Made by a program: the position numbers and the translations under genes. Below, piece after piece: positions 35,937-44,816 of a stretch of DNA of 64,000 bases. The stretch spans positions 62,001-126,000 of the forward strand of contig NZ_JAUCZC010000002.1 of the NCBI RefSeq assembly GCF_030373265.1, read 5' to 3'. The DNA comes from Blastomonas sp. GTDB taxonomy: Bacteria > Pseudomonadota > Alphaproteobacteria > Sphingomonadales > Sphingomonadaceae. Each line of letters starts with the position of its first letter. Within the stretch, counting starts at the first letter, position 1. Below the pieces are notes generated by a model, which was not told the origin of the DNA, ran no database searches, and saw only the letters and a list, made by a program, of their open reading frames with translations.

Positions 35937-38114
35937 TCAATCGCGATCGCCCGATGGTGTTCCGCCGACAGCCGCCACCCCGGTCGGGAAGCCGCGCCGC
36001 TTGAGCAACGCATTCACGTCGGGATCGCGGCCCCGGAACGCACGGTACGCCTCGACCCGCTCGGTCTCGTTGCCGGTCGACAGCAGTTCCTTGCGGAAGC
36101 GGTCTGCGATCTCGCGGTTCCAGACGTCACCCGATTCCTCGAACGCTGCCCAGGTGTCCGCGTCCATCGTCTCGGACCACAGATAGCTGTAATAGCCCGC
36201 CGAATAGCTGTCCGACGAGAACAGATGCCCGAACTGCGGCAGACGGTGACGCATCACCATCTGCGAAGGCATGCCGATTTCCGCCAGCGTATCCTTCTCG
36301 AAAGCGCGCGGATCGGCGACCGGGTCGGTCCGATAGTGCAGCTTCATGTCGACGATTGCCGAGGCGAGATATTCGACTGTCGAGAAGCCCTGGTTGAAGG
36401 TCTCGCTGGCGTTGATCTTCTGCACCAGCTCCGCCGGGATCGGCTTGCCGGTCTGATAGTGCGTTGCGTAGTTTTCCAGGATGTAGGGCGTCAGCAGCCA
36501 GTTCTCATTGACCTGGCTGGGATACTCGACAAAATCGCGCGGCGTGCCGCGCAGGCCGGGATACTCGACATCGGTCACCAGCGAATGCAGCGCGTGGCCG
36601 AACTCGTGGAACAGGGTGGCAGCATCGTCGAGGCTGATCAGCGCGACCTCGCCAGCCGCAGGCTTGACGAAGTTGTTGTTGTTCGAGGCCAGCACGTTGC
36701 GATCCCCGCCCAGCCGTTGCTGCGCGCGGTACGATGTCGCCCATGCGCCCGACCGCTTGCCGGTGCGCGCATAGGCATCCATGTAGAACAGCCCGACATT
36801 CTCGCCGGTCAGCTTGTTGGTGACGACATAGGTGGTGATGTCGGGGTGGAAGACCGGCACCTCGCCGGTGTTTTCCTTGAACTCCAGATCATACAGCTTG
36901 CCCGCAGCGTCGAACATGCCCTGGATCATCTTGGAAAGCTGGAAGTAAGGCTTGATCTCGTTCTGGTCGAGATCGTACTTTGCCTTGCGAACCTTCTCCG
37001 AATAGAAGCGATAGTCCCAGGGCTCGATCTTCAGACCCGCGCCTTCGGCATCCGCGACCGCCTGCATGTCGGCAACCTCCTGGTTGACGCGTGCCACCGC
37101 AGCGGGCCAGACCTTCATCATCAGGTCCATCGCCCGTTCGGGGTCCTTGGCCATGGTGTCGTCCATCCGCAGATGGGCGTGGGTCTTGAAGCCCAGCAGT
37201 TCGGCACGCTGCTGGCGCAGCTTGAGGATCTGCGCGATCGTGGCGTTGGTATCGTTGGCGTCGTTGTTGTCGCCGCGCATGACATACGAGCGGTACACCT
37301 TCTCGCGCAGCGCGCGGTTGGTGGCGTTCTCCAGCACCGGCTGCATCACCGAGCGGGTGTTGACCAGCACCCAGCCATCGACCTTGCGCTCTTCCGCCGC
37401 CGATTTGAGCGAACCGACGAAGCTGTCGGGAAGCCCGGCCAACTCCGCCTTGTCGGTGACGACGATGTACTTTTCCTCATCGGCCTGCAGCTTTTCGTTG
37501 AAGGTCGAATACAGCCCGGCCAGCTGACCGTTGATCGTGATCAACTGCGCCTTGGCGGCATCGTCGAGCAGCGCGCCGCCGCGCACCAGGCTGTCATAAT
37601 TGCGCTCGACCAGCCGCTTCTGCTGCGCATCGAGGTCCAAACGGTCGCGACGGTCATAGACCGATTTGATCCGTACCAGGATGCGCGGGTCCAGCGTTAG
37701 TTCGTTGTAGAACTTGGATATCTTGGGCGCCCATTCGGCCTGCATCGCGCGAACCTGCTTGTCGGCGAGGTTGCTGGTATAGACACCCCACATCGCGAAC
37801 ACGCGGTTCATCCGGTCGCCGGCCAGCTCGAGCGCAAGGTTGGTGTTCTCGAAGGTCGGCGCAGCCGTGTTGCTGGCAACCGCTTCATACTCGGCCTTGA
37901 GTTCGTCCATCGCAGCCTGGATCGCCATGGGGAACGCTTCGGTGCTGACCTGATCCCAAGGCGGAACACCTTCATAGGGGCCGGACCACTCCTGATAGAT
38001 CAGCTTCGCCTGTGCATCCGCGGAGACCGGGGCAGCCTGTTGTGCCATCGCCGGACCCCCTGCCAAACCCATTGCAAGCGCCGATGCCGCCATCAGCAGA
38101 ACTGTCTTTACCAT
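35937..38114 (-). CDS. Periplasmic M3-family metallopeptidase (peptidyl-dipeptidase Dcp-like)
   Basis: 725 residues from the ATG at 38114 (ribosome-binding site AAGGGA); the upstream frame to 38177 has none. Signal peptide about 1-24 (AMA/Q cut). The zinc motif HExxH is in LFHEFGHALHSL, with the downstream Glu helix typical of thimet/Dcp peptidases (GLRGTPRDFVEYPSQ). It probably trims oligopeptides in the periplasm. Separated by about 156 nt from the phosphodiesterase gene upstream, so probably a separate unit. Confidence 0.9.
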   Translation of the reverse strand: MVKTVLLMAASALAMGLAGGPAMAQQAAPVSADAQAKLIYQEWSGPYEGVPPWDQVSTEAFPMAIQAAMDELKAEYEAVASNTAAPTFENTNLALELAGDRMNRVFAMWGVYTSNLADKQVRAMQAEWAPKISKFYNELTLDPRILVRIKSVYDRRDRLDLDAQQKRLVERNYDSLVRGGALLDDAAKAQLITINGQLAGLYSTFNEKLQADEEKYIVVTDKAELAGLPDSFVGSLKSAAEERKVDGWVLVNTRSVMQPVLENATNRALREKVYRSYVMRGDNNDANDTNATIAQILKLRQQRAELLGFKTHAHLRMDDTMAKDPERAMDLMMKVWPAAVARVNQEVADMQAVADAEGAGLKIEPWDYRFYSEKVRKAKYDLDQNEIKPYFQLSKMIQGMFDAAGKLYDLEFKENTGEVPVFHPDITTYVVTNKLTGENVGLFYMDAYARTGKRSGAWATSYRAQQRLGGDRNVLASNNNNFVKPAAGEVALISLDDAATLFHEFGHALHSLVTDVEYPGLRGTPRDFVEYPSQVNENWLLTPYILENYATHYQTGKPIPAELVQKINASETFNQGFSTVEYLASAIVDMKLHYRTDPVADPRAFEKDTLAEIGMPSQMVMRHRLPQFGHLFSSDSYSAGYYSYLWSETMDADTWAAFEESGDVWNREIADRFRKELLSTGNETERVEAYRAFRGRDPDVNALLKRRGFPTGVAAVGGTPSGDRD

Positions 38115-38270
38115 CTTGTTCCCTTTGTCTCTGGCCCCCGCTGCTTTCCCATGTGGGCAGCGCGGAGTTGGTCGCAAGGGGCAGGCGCAAGCGTGCGCGC
38201 CCCGTGCCGATGGAGCGTGTTGGCATGTCCTCTATCGAATTGCCAGCGGCAGGCGACCAACCGCGCCCGG

Positions 38271-39119
38271 TTAAGCCGGCCGCTCGGCCAGCAGGCTGCG
38301 CACCAGCGGCTGCATCTTTTCGTCGTAACGCGCCAGCATCACATGGTCGTCGGCTGTCTCGTAATGCGTGATCAGCTCGCGACCGTTCCACCAGTGCAGC
38401 GCGAAGGCGGGCGGATCGGCGATGATCATGTTGCGGCCATCGGGCACATCGGGGTCGATCGGCGCGAGCTCGAGCGCCACCTGCGGCGCGCTCGACGGGC
38501 AGATCGCGACCGGAAAACCGCTCCAGCTGCTGACGATCGCGCGATGGATATGGCCGCAGACCATGCCGATGATGTTCGAGTGGCCCGCAAAGCAGTCGCG
38601 CAGCCGTTCGACCCAGGGTTCCTCGGGATGGGTGTTCATCCATTCGATCCCCACCTCGATCGGCGGATGGTGCTGAACGATCAGCGTCGGGCGATCGGTC
38701 TGCTCGGCCAGCCGCGCTCGCAGCCAGCGCGCCCGAACCTCGCAGAAAGCCCCGCCATGGCGCCCGTCCTCCAGCGTATCGAGCACCAGCAACCGGATCG
38801 GGCCGGCGTCGACCTCATACTGGACGAATCCGTCGACGACCGGGACGTCGGGGAATTGCGCGCGGAACGTGTTGCGCTGGTCGTGATTGCCCAGGCACAT
38901 ATGCACCGGGAACGGACATACCGAGAGCGCATTCTTCAGCCGGCGATAGCTGTCCTCGTCACCCCGGTCGATCAGATCCCCGGTCGCCAGCAGCATATCG
39001 GGCAGCGGATCGAGGTCGCACAGCATGTTGACCACCTGATCCAGCCGCTTGCGGTTGAATTCGGCAGGATTGTCCGGATCAAAGCCCAGATGAATATCGG
39101 TGATCTGGGCAATCAACAT
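38271..39119 (-). CDS. CpdA/class III-type metallophosphodiesterase
   Basis: 282 residues from the ATG at 39119 (MLIAQITDIHLG); the longer frame to 39293 is inside the cytochrome gene. All metal ligands of the calcineurin-like fold are visible: Asp8-x-His10, Gly47-Asp48, GNHD (77-80), the His pair in VQHHPP (150-151) and GHIH (189-192). The order and spacing resemble cAMP phosphodiesterase CpdA and glycerophosphodiesterase GpdQ. It starts 44 nt after the FHA-multiheme gene, whose operon encodes a protein with two cyclic-nucleotide-binding domains, so cyclic-nucleotide hydrolysis is a reasonable inference. Another phosphodiester substrate is possible. Confidence 0.87.
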   Translation of the reverse strand: MLIAQITDIHLGFDPDNPAEFNRKRLDQVVNMLCDLDPLPDMLLATGDLIDRGDEDSYRRLKNALSVCPFPVHMCLGNHDQRNTFRAQFPDVPVVDGFVQYEVDAGPIRLLVLDTLEDGRHGGAFCEVRARWLRARLAEQTDRPTLIVQHHPPIEVGIEWMNTHPEEPWVERLRDCFAGHSNIIGMVCGHIHRAIVSSWSGFPVAICPSSAPQVALELAPIDPDVPDGRNMIIADPPAFALHWWNGRELITHYETADDHVMLARYDEKMQPLVRSLLAERPA

Positions 39120-39163
39120 CCGGCGTGCTGGTCCTCGATTGTGGGTCAGGTCGGTCTCGCCGG

Positions 39164-41035
39164 CTATGGTCGCAATCGGGCCATTGCGACCGCTGGATGT
39201 GCCATGGCCGCCGTGTTCTCTGGCCGCTTTTTCTTCTTGTCTTGCTCGCGAAGCAGCCATGGAGCCCCCTTGTCGGCGTGGTAATCGTGACACATTGCGC
39301 AGGTGGATTCGACAGGTTTCTTGACCTTGATCAGCGCATCACCGGTTTCACCCACATGGCAGGTGCGGCAATCCTTGATCCCGGGAAGCAGCAGGTCGGA
39401 CGCCGCGCTGGATTTTTCGGCAAGGTGGCAGCTGGTGCACTCTTCCTTGTCGTGCGCGTCGTGCGTGAACCAGCCCTTCTGCAGATAGCGGCTGGTCTGC
39501 GCGACCGGAGCAATCTTGTAGTCCATTCCGCCCGAAGACGATGGCGGAACGACGACATGGCAATCATAGCAGGCGCCGCCGCGGCTGAAGACCTGGCGGA
39601 TCGCCTGATCGGCGCGGGTGCCGCGGAAGTTCACCGCGCGGGCATAGTCCGCCGCGGTCCGCCTGGAATTGACGATGCCAGGCCGCTGGCGCGCCAGACT
39701 GCCCAGGTTGATCGGCCGGGTCGGCGCGGTCGAGCGATAGAAGGCGCGAAGATCGGCCTTCACCTGCTCGGGTTCGCCATGGCGCAGCGTGCGGAAGGTG
39801 CCGCCGACCTTGTCGAACGACAGGCTGTGGCACATCGCACAGCTCTTCTCCATGTCGACCGCGACAAAACCGACGTTGTTCTTGTCCGCCTCATGGCAAT
39901 CGGAGCATTCGAGGGCATCACCGAAATCGTATTTCGCCGAGAGCCGCCGCCCCATCTGCGCAACACCGCCGGTCTTGTTGAGGTGCAGGTCGTGCGGGAA
40001 TTTGAGGCCGTTGTTTTCCTTCGGCTTCTTGTCGAGCGAGATGCGCTTGCGCGGCGCCTTGGCATCGTCGCCCGCGAGCGGACGCACCAGCACGGCGGGC
40101 TGGAACTGCGGATGCGCAGTGCCGAAATCGGCGGCATTGTCGAGCTTGGTGTTGGTCAAGCGCGTGTCCATCCCGTCATGGCATTCAGCACAGAATCGCT
40201 GCTGAGTAGCCTGCATAGCACCTGCCCCCTCATGCTCGGTGTGACATTCGACACAGCGTCCTGCCGGTTTGTTGAAACTGGCGGCCACGAATCGGGTGAA
40301 GGCGGCAAATCCGGTGGGGTCGCCGCGCGCGGTGAGCTGGCGCTGCATCGGCGCATGAGGGCCTGCATCCTTTTCGTGGCAGGTCATGCAGGCGTTGTCG
40401 CGGACCGAGACGAAGGCATCGACATGGCACGACTGGCAATCGTCCTTGAGCGTCTTGTGCGCGAGGCTCAGCTTGCCCGACGACCACAGGCTGTCGGCGT
40501 GGAAGCCATCAGGGCGCGAGACTTTTTCCTTGTACGCCAGGTCCTTGTAGCTCGACCAGGTATAGATCGGCCAGGCCAGGCACGCGATCAGGATCAGCAA
40601 CGCAAAGCCCCACGCGCTCATCCGCTTGCCGGGCAGCAGGCCCTTGAGCGAATAGATCGCACCCTCGTCCTTGTCCTCGGCGCTGTCGGACACCGCCTCG
40701 ACCCGGCGCACGGTAAGGGTGACCCCCTCGCCCTCGGAACCAACCGCAATGATATGGCCGCCAAAGCGCAGCTCGGCACCGCGCGCGATGTCGATCGTCG
40801 CCGTTTCCACGCTGCGACCGTCGACATCGAACGGCTGCTGCGATTGCGCGGTCACGATCAGGTCGTTGCCGCGCCGATCAACCCGCGCGTGAACCGGGTT
40901 CACCGCCAGATCGGGCAGGTGAACGCCATTGCTGGCATTGCGACCGATGAAGATCTCGTCGCCCGCCACCTCGGTCTGGCGGACAATCTCGCTGCCATCT
41001 GCCTTCAAGGCGACCTGGCGGACGATAAACATCAT
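39164..41035 (-). CDS. FHA domain-transmembrane-decaheme cytochrome c fusion
   Basis: 623 residues. Residues about 5-108 form a forkhead-associated domain (IGR at 30-32, His49), although the usual phosphothreonine-contacting Ser is Asn46 (VNPVH instead of VSxxH). A single membrane helix follows at about 140-160, then a multiheme region with ten CXXCH motifs starting at Cys200, 216, 261, 282, 377, 399, 489, 533, 556 and 579. The expected topology is FHA inside and hemes in the periplasm. Many extra His residues (for example FPHDLH, THDAH, DYHADKG) could be distal ligands. I know of no characterised protein with this architecture. It lies 43 nt after the cytochrome-b-like gene and 44 nt before the phosphodiesterase gene. 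Confidence 0.9.
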   Translation of the reverse strand: MMFIVRQVALKADGSEIVRQTEVAGDEIFIGRNASNGVHLPDLAVNPVHARVDRRGNDLIVTAQSQQPFDVDGRSVETATIDIARGAELRFGGHIIAVGSEGEGVTLTVRRVEAVSDSAEDKDEGAIYSLKGLLPGKRMSAWGFALLILIACLAWPIYTWSSYKDLAYKEKVSRPDGFHADSLWSSGKLSLAHKTLKDDCQSCHVDAFVSVRDNACMTCHEKDAGPHAPMQRQLTARGDPTGFAAFTRFVAASFNKPAGRCVECHTEHEGAGAMQATQQRFCAECHDGMDTRLTNTKLDNAADFGTAHPQFQPAVLVRPLAGDDAKAPRKRISLDKKPKENNGLKFPHDLHLNKTGGVAQMGRRLSAKYDFGDALECSDCHEADKNNVGFVAVDMEKSCAMCHSLSFDKVGGTFRTLRHGEPEQVKADLRAFYRSTAPTRPINLGSLARQRPGIVNSRRTAADYARAVNFRGTRADQAIRQVFSRGGACYDCHVVVPPSSSGGMDYKIAPVAQTSRYLQKGWFTHDAHDKEECTSCHLAEKSSAASDLLLPGIKDCRTCHVGETGDALIKVKKPVESTCAMCHDYHADKGAPWLLREQDKKKKRPENTAAMAHPAVAMARLRP

Positions 41036-41078
41036 TCAACTGCCCCCAAAACCCGTAAACCCTGCCCCCGGTGGCGCG

Positions 41079-41990
41079 TCACCAATAGAAGAACACGCTG
41101 AAAATATGCGCCGACAAGGCTGCGAGCAGCGCGAATGTCATCGGCACATGGACGAACAGCCACACCTGGAGCATCGACTTGATCTGCAGATGCTTGCGCA
41201 GCCGGGCCAGCGTCGATTCCTTGCGCTGCAAAAGTCCGTCGACCTTGTCGAGCGGATCGTCTCCCATCCGTGGCTGATAGGCGCGCATCCGCCGCAATTC
41301 GGCGATTGCCGCGCGAGTCTCGCAGCCGCGATAGCTGTTGCCGATGCGCTGGAAGAAATTGCCATCGAACGGGTCCTGCTCGAGCGAGGCCTGCACCAGC
41401 GCCGCCTGCGCCGGATCGAGCGGCTGTGCAGCATCGTGCAGCTGCCGGTCGAGCGAGCGCAATTGCTCGATCATCATCCGCTCGGTCACCGCGCCATCGC
41501 TGTCGGCGCGATTGTTCGACAGGTTGTCGGGCAGCGTGGCATAGAAATAGATGCCGAAGATCCCCGATATGATCACGATCATCATCAGCGACCACGCCAG
41601 TGTGTGGACGTTCCAGCCGAGCTGGAAGCCGGTGTGCAGTGTGCCGATGACGATCAGGCTCAGGCCCAGATAGACATGCGCGCTGGTCCAGGCCTTGAGC
41701 GACCAGCCCCCCGGCGTGATCGCGCGCTTGCGCAGGCCCAGGCAGGTCAACCACAGGATCAGCAGCGCACCGATGGTGCCCAGCGTATAGCCGTACCACG
41801 AGCCGCCATTGTGGCGCGGCTGCACATCGACCAGGAAATAGCTCACCAGACAGGTGATCGACAGCACCGTGGCGATCTTCATCCAGCGGAAGTTGCGATG
41901 CCGCAGAAAGCCATCGTGCATCGAATTGCGCTGGCGACCCGTGGTCTTCTTGCGGACCGCAGGTGCAGCGGGCTGTGCTTGGGTGGCCAT
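41079..41990 (-). CDS. Di-heme cytochrome b-like integral membrane protein
   Basis: 303 residues with about five membrane helices (37-55, 67-85, 102-122, 131-150, 272-302) and a cytoplasmic or periplasmic loop at 152-270. Two helices each carry His-x13-His: His105/His119 and His281/His295. That pattern is the classical arrangement for two hemes b stacked across the membrane between two helices, as in cytochrome bc1-type cytochrome b. His129 is an extra candidate. It starts 3 nt after the flavo-FeS gene, so the two are tightly coupled. The role as electron bridge across the membrane is inferred. Confidence 0.75.
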   Translation of the reverse strand: MATQAQPAAPAVRKKTTGRQRNSMHDGFLRHRNFRWMKIATVLSITCLVSYFLVDVQPRHNGGSWYGYTLGTIGALLILWLTCLGLRKRAITPGGWSLKAWTSAHVYLGLSLIVIGTLHTGFQLGWNVHTLAWSLMMIVIISGIFGIYFYATLPDNLSNNRADSDGAVTERMMIEQLRSLDRQLHDAAQPLDPAQAALVQASLEQDPFDGNFFQRIGNSYRGCETRAAIAELRRMRAYQPRMGDDPLDKVDGLLQRKESTLARLRKHLQIKSMLQVWLFVHVPMTFALLAALSAHIFSVFFYW

Positions 41991-41993
41991 GGC

Positions 41994-44549
41994 TTAAGCC
42001 TCTTCCTGCTCGAGCCGTGCGACGGTCAGGAATTCGTCGGGCGCGACGCGGATCGCCGCTCCCGTCGGGCAGGCGCGCACACAGCTCGGACCGCCCTCGA
42101 TCCCGGCGCACATGTCGCACTTGATCGCCTTTTTGGGCTTCTCGACACCGGGATCGCTGTTGGCATAGGCCCATTTCTTGCTCGGCTCGCCCGGGCCGGG
42201 GCCGAAGCCGAAGAACAGCCAGGAGAGCAGGCTGGGCTTCTTGGGCGGCACCTTGTCCATGCGGATCACGCCATAGGGGCAGTTGCGCTGGCAGTTGCCG
42301 CAACCGATGCAGGTGTCGTTGATATAGACCTCGCCATCGGGACCGCGGTTGATCGCGTTGGGCGGGCAATCGGCCATGCAGTGCGGGTGCTCGCAATGGC
42401 GGCAACTGGTCGGCACGTGCAGATGGGCATAGGACCGCCCGGCCTCGCGGTCGAGCCGCGAGAGCCCGTCATGGCTGTCGGCGCACGCCTTTTCGCAATT
42501 GTCGCAGCCCACGCACAGGCTCTCGTCGATCAGCAGCACGTCGGTCGCCTCGCCGATGCCGTTCTCGACGAGGAAGTTGGCGACGCCCGAATACATGTCG
42601 ACCACGCCCGAGAAGCTGTCCTTCTTGGCCTCGATGAAAGCGTTGATGTCCTGGCGGCTGGCCATGTCGCGCTTGGCGCGCTTGAGCAGTTCGGGATTGG
42701 CCTCGAGCACCTTCTTGAAGGCATCGCCGTCGATACGGATGACCTCGGACTTGATCGCGGCCTTCACCGTTGCGGTGCGCCTTCCGCCCGCGATCAGCGC
42801 CATTTCGCCGACGTAACTGCCTGCCGGCAGATACGACAGGAACACCGGCTTGCCGCCGATTTCCTTCTCGACGATCATCGATCCCACGCGGATCACATAG
42901 ATCTCGTTGCCCTCGTCGCCTTCCTTGAGGATCGCCTCGCCCGGCTTGACCTGACGGATCTTGCTGGTCTCGACCACTTCGGCGATGTCGTCCGGTTTCA
43001 GGCCCGAACCGAACATCTGCAGCAGCAGCCGCTCGGTCGAAATCCGCTCGATCGCCTTTTTCGCGGTCGGCACCTGGCTCTGCAGCTTGAGCGCCGCATT
43101 GCGCGAGATTTCGACGCAGATCGTGTCCTCGGCCGCCACCACGGTCGCCCCGCGCCGCCGCCCCGAGATCAGCCCGACTTCGCCGAAGATCGATCCCTGC
43201 CCGATCGGAACGATCTTGCTGGTGTCACTGGGATCGATCTGCACCGCGACCGAACCTTGCGCGATCGCGAACAGCGATGATCCGGGCGCGGCGCGTTCGA
43301 AGATCACATCCCCCTTGCGGTAGAACTTGGCATCGGAATCGAGCATGAATTCGCGCATCTGCAGCGGGTTCATGCCGTTGAGGATGGTGACGTTCTCGCG
43401 CAGCAGGTCGAGCCACTCGGCAACCGACTTGCGCCCCGGAAGGTCCCTGAACTTGGCTTCGAGGATGGGCTCGTCCGCCGGCTTCAGCTCGGTGTTGCCG
43501 TTGATGAACTCGATGACATCATAGCCCTGGTTCATGCAGTGCTTGATCAGCGGATAGCCCGCCAGCGCGCCGATGACGAAGATTCCCGGCGCGGTCGATT
43601 CGAACACCGGCGACAGCTGCGGAAATGCCAGGCGATCCGCGCTGGTGAACGCGATGCCGCATTCCTCGATGAAGGCGCGCGGCGGGGCAGAACCGATGCG
43701 GGCGATGATCCGGTCGCAGCGCACGCGTTCCTCACCATCGCGGGTGCTGAAGGTAATCCAGCCCGGCTCGACGCTGGCAGTATCGGTCTCGAAGCGGATG
43801 AATAGCTTGCCGGCATTGCGATCGCCGAGCAGCGCCAGCGCGTTGGCCTCCTTGGCGGTGGGGAAGGATTCCTTGGGGCTTGGCGCTTCGGGGCCACGGC
43901 TGACGATGGTGACGACATTGCCCTGCGCCGCATCCTCGGCAAGGCCGCGCGCGTTCTCTATCCCCGCATCGCCCGCACCGATGACCACGATATGCTCGTC
44001 GACATATTCGGTGGGATCGTCGAGCTGATACTGGACATGCGGCAGGTCGCCGCCGGGGCAGCGCATGCGGTTGGGGTTGCCCTGGGTGCCGATCGCGAAC
44101 ACGACGTTTTCCGCCATGATCTTCTCGCCGTTGGTCAGCTCGATCTCGTACGGCGGCGCGTAGCGCTGGATTTCCTTCTTGGTGATCGTGCCATCGCGTC
44201 CGCGCATCTCGATGACATGGACGCTGCCCTCGATGGCGGGGCCGGTGCCGCGGATCGCCTTGGCTTCCGCATTGAACTTGACGTTGACGCCGAGTTCCTT
44301 GGTGCGCTGGTTCCAATTTTCCAGAATCGCCTCGCGCTTGCCGGCCTCGAATTCCTGGTCCGAACGCAGGACGAGCTGCGATGGCGTCGCCATCACGTGC
44401 TTGCCCTTCTGGTACTTGTAGATCGTATCGGAAAGGTGGTCGGTCTTTTCGAGCAGGATGTGGCTCAAGCCAAGACTCGCGGCGCGACCGGCGGCGCTCT
44501 TGCCCGCCGGGCCCGACCCGATGATAGCAACGCGGAAAATCTCGCTCAC
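41994..44549 (-). CDS. FAD/NAD(P) oxidoreductase-double cNMP-binding-4x[4Fe-4S] fusion protein
   Basis: 851 residues, GTG start. Domains in order: a two-dinucleotide-binding oxidoreductase (FAD motif GSGPAG at 11-16, NAD(P) motif GAGDAG at 191-196, second FAD site GIFVIGALAG at 322-331) with no redox-active CxxC. Then cyclic-nucleotide-binding domain 1 (about 395-505, phosphate cassette FGEVGLISGRRRGATV at 455-470) and domain 2 (about 512-625, cassette VGEMALIAGGRRTATV at 580-595), both with the Glu and Arg that contact cNMP. Last comes a DmsB/HybA-like ferredoxin region with 16 cysteines in four clusters: Cys679/682/685/689, 716/719/724/728, 747/750/753/757 and 811/814/823/827. No signal peptide, so cytoplasmic. 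First gene of the four-gene operon. Confidence 0.9.
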   Translation of the reverse strand: MSEIFRVAIIGSGPAGKSAAGRAASLGLSHILLEKTDHLSDTIYKYQKGKHVMATPSQLVLRSDQEFEAGKREAILENWNQRTKELGVNVKFNAEAKAIRGTGPAIEGSVHVIEMRGRDGTITKKEIQRYAPPYEIELTNGEKIMAENVVFAIGTQGNPNRMRCPGGDLPHVQYQLDDPTEYVDEHIVVIGAGDAGIENARGLAEDAAQGNVVTIVSRGPEAPSPKESFPTAKEANALALLGDRNAGKLFIRFETDTASVEPGWITFSTRDGEERVRCDRIIARIGSAPPRAFIEECGIAFTSADRLAFPQLSPVFESTAPGIFVIGALAGYPLIKHCMNQGYDVIEFINGNTELKPADEPILEAKFRDLPGRKSVAEWLDLLRENVTILNGMNPLQMREFMLDSDAKFYRKGDVIFERAAPGSSLFAIAQGSVAVQIDPSDTSKIVPIGQGSIFGEVGLISGRRRGATVVAAEDTICVEISRNAALKLQSQVPTAKKAIERISTERLLLQMFGSGLKPDDIAEVVETSKIRQVKPGEAILKEGDEGNEIYVIRVGSMIVEKEIGGKPVFLSYLPAGSYVGEMALIAGGRRTATVKAAIKSEVIRIDGDAFKKVLEANPELLKRAKRDMASRQDINAFIEAKKDSFSGVVDMYSGVANFLVENGIGEATDVLLIDESLCVGCDNCEKACADSHDGLSRLDREAGRSYAHLHVPTSCRHCEHPHCMADCPPNAINRGPDGEVYINDTCIGCGNCQRNCPYGVIRMDKVPPKKPSLLSWLFFGFGPGPGEPSKKWAYANSDPGVEKPKKAIKCDMCAGIEGGPSCVRACPTGAAIRVAPDEFLTVARLEQEEA

Positions 44550-44816
44550 AGGTTCGCGTCCCCCATTTGCGGACGCACACGCGTCCGCGCTTGCATGGCT
44601 GTGGCAGACCAGCCTGGCATCGTGCTGCCCGATCTCTCCCCGATCGGTACCGCCAACGCCAGATTGCTCCGCAGCCGCAAGAACTTGCCCAAAATTCGGT
44701 TGCGAACCCTATGCCGATATTTCTAGCAAAGAATGTGATCTTTACCACTTAGAAATTGGAAATTTCGGGTGATCGGCTAGCATGAGCCCCTGACACGCGG
44801 ACGAAGAGACACCCAG
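44550..44816. promoter_or_regulatory. Divergent promoter region of the electron-transfer operon and CcmI-like gene
   Basis: A 267-nt spacer. At 44734-44749 there is a CRP-like site, TGTGA-n6-CCACT: the left half is perfect and the right half matches 3 of 5 positions of TCACA. Next to it is the inverted repeat GAAATT-gga-AATTTC (44752-44766). A possible rightward promoter is TTGGAA-16 nt-TAGCAT (44756-44783). A CRP-family activator would suit an operon whose first product binds cyclic nucleotides. Confidence 0.45.
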
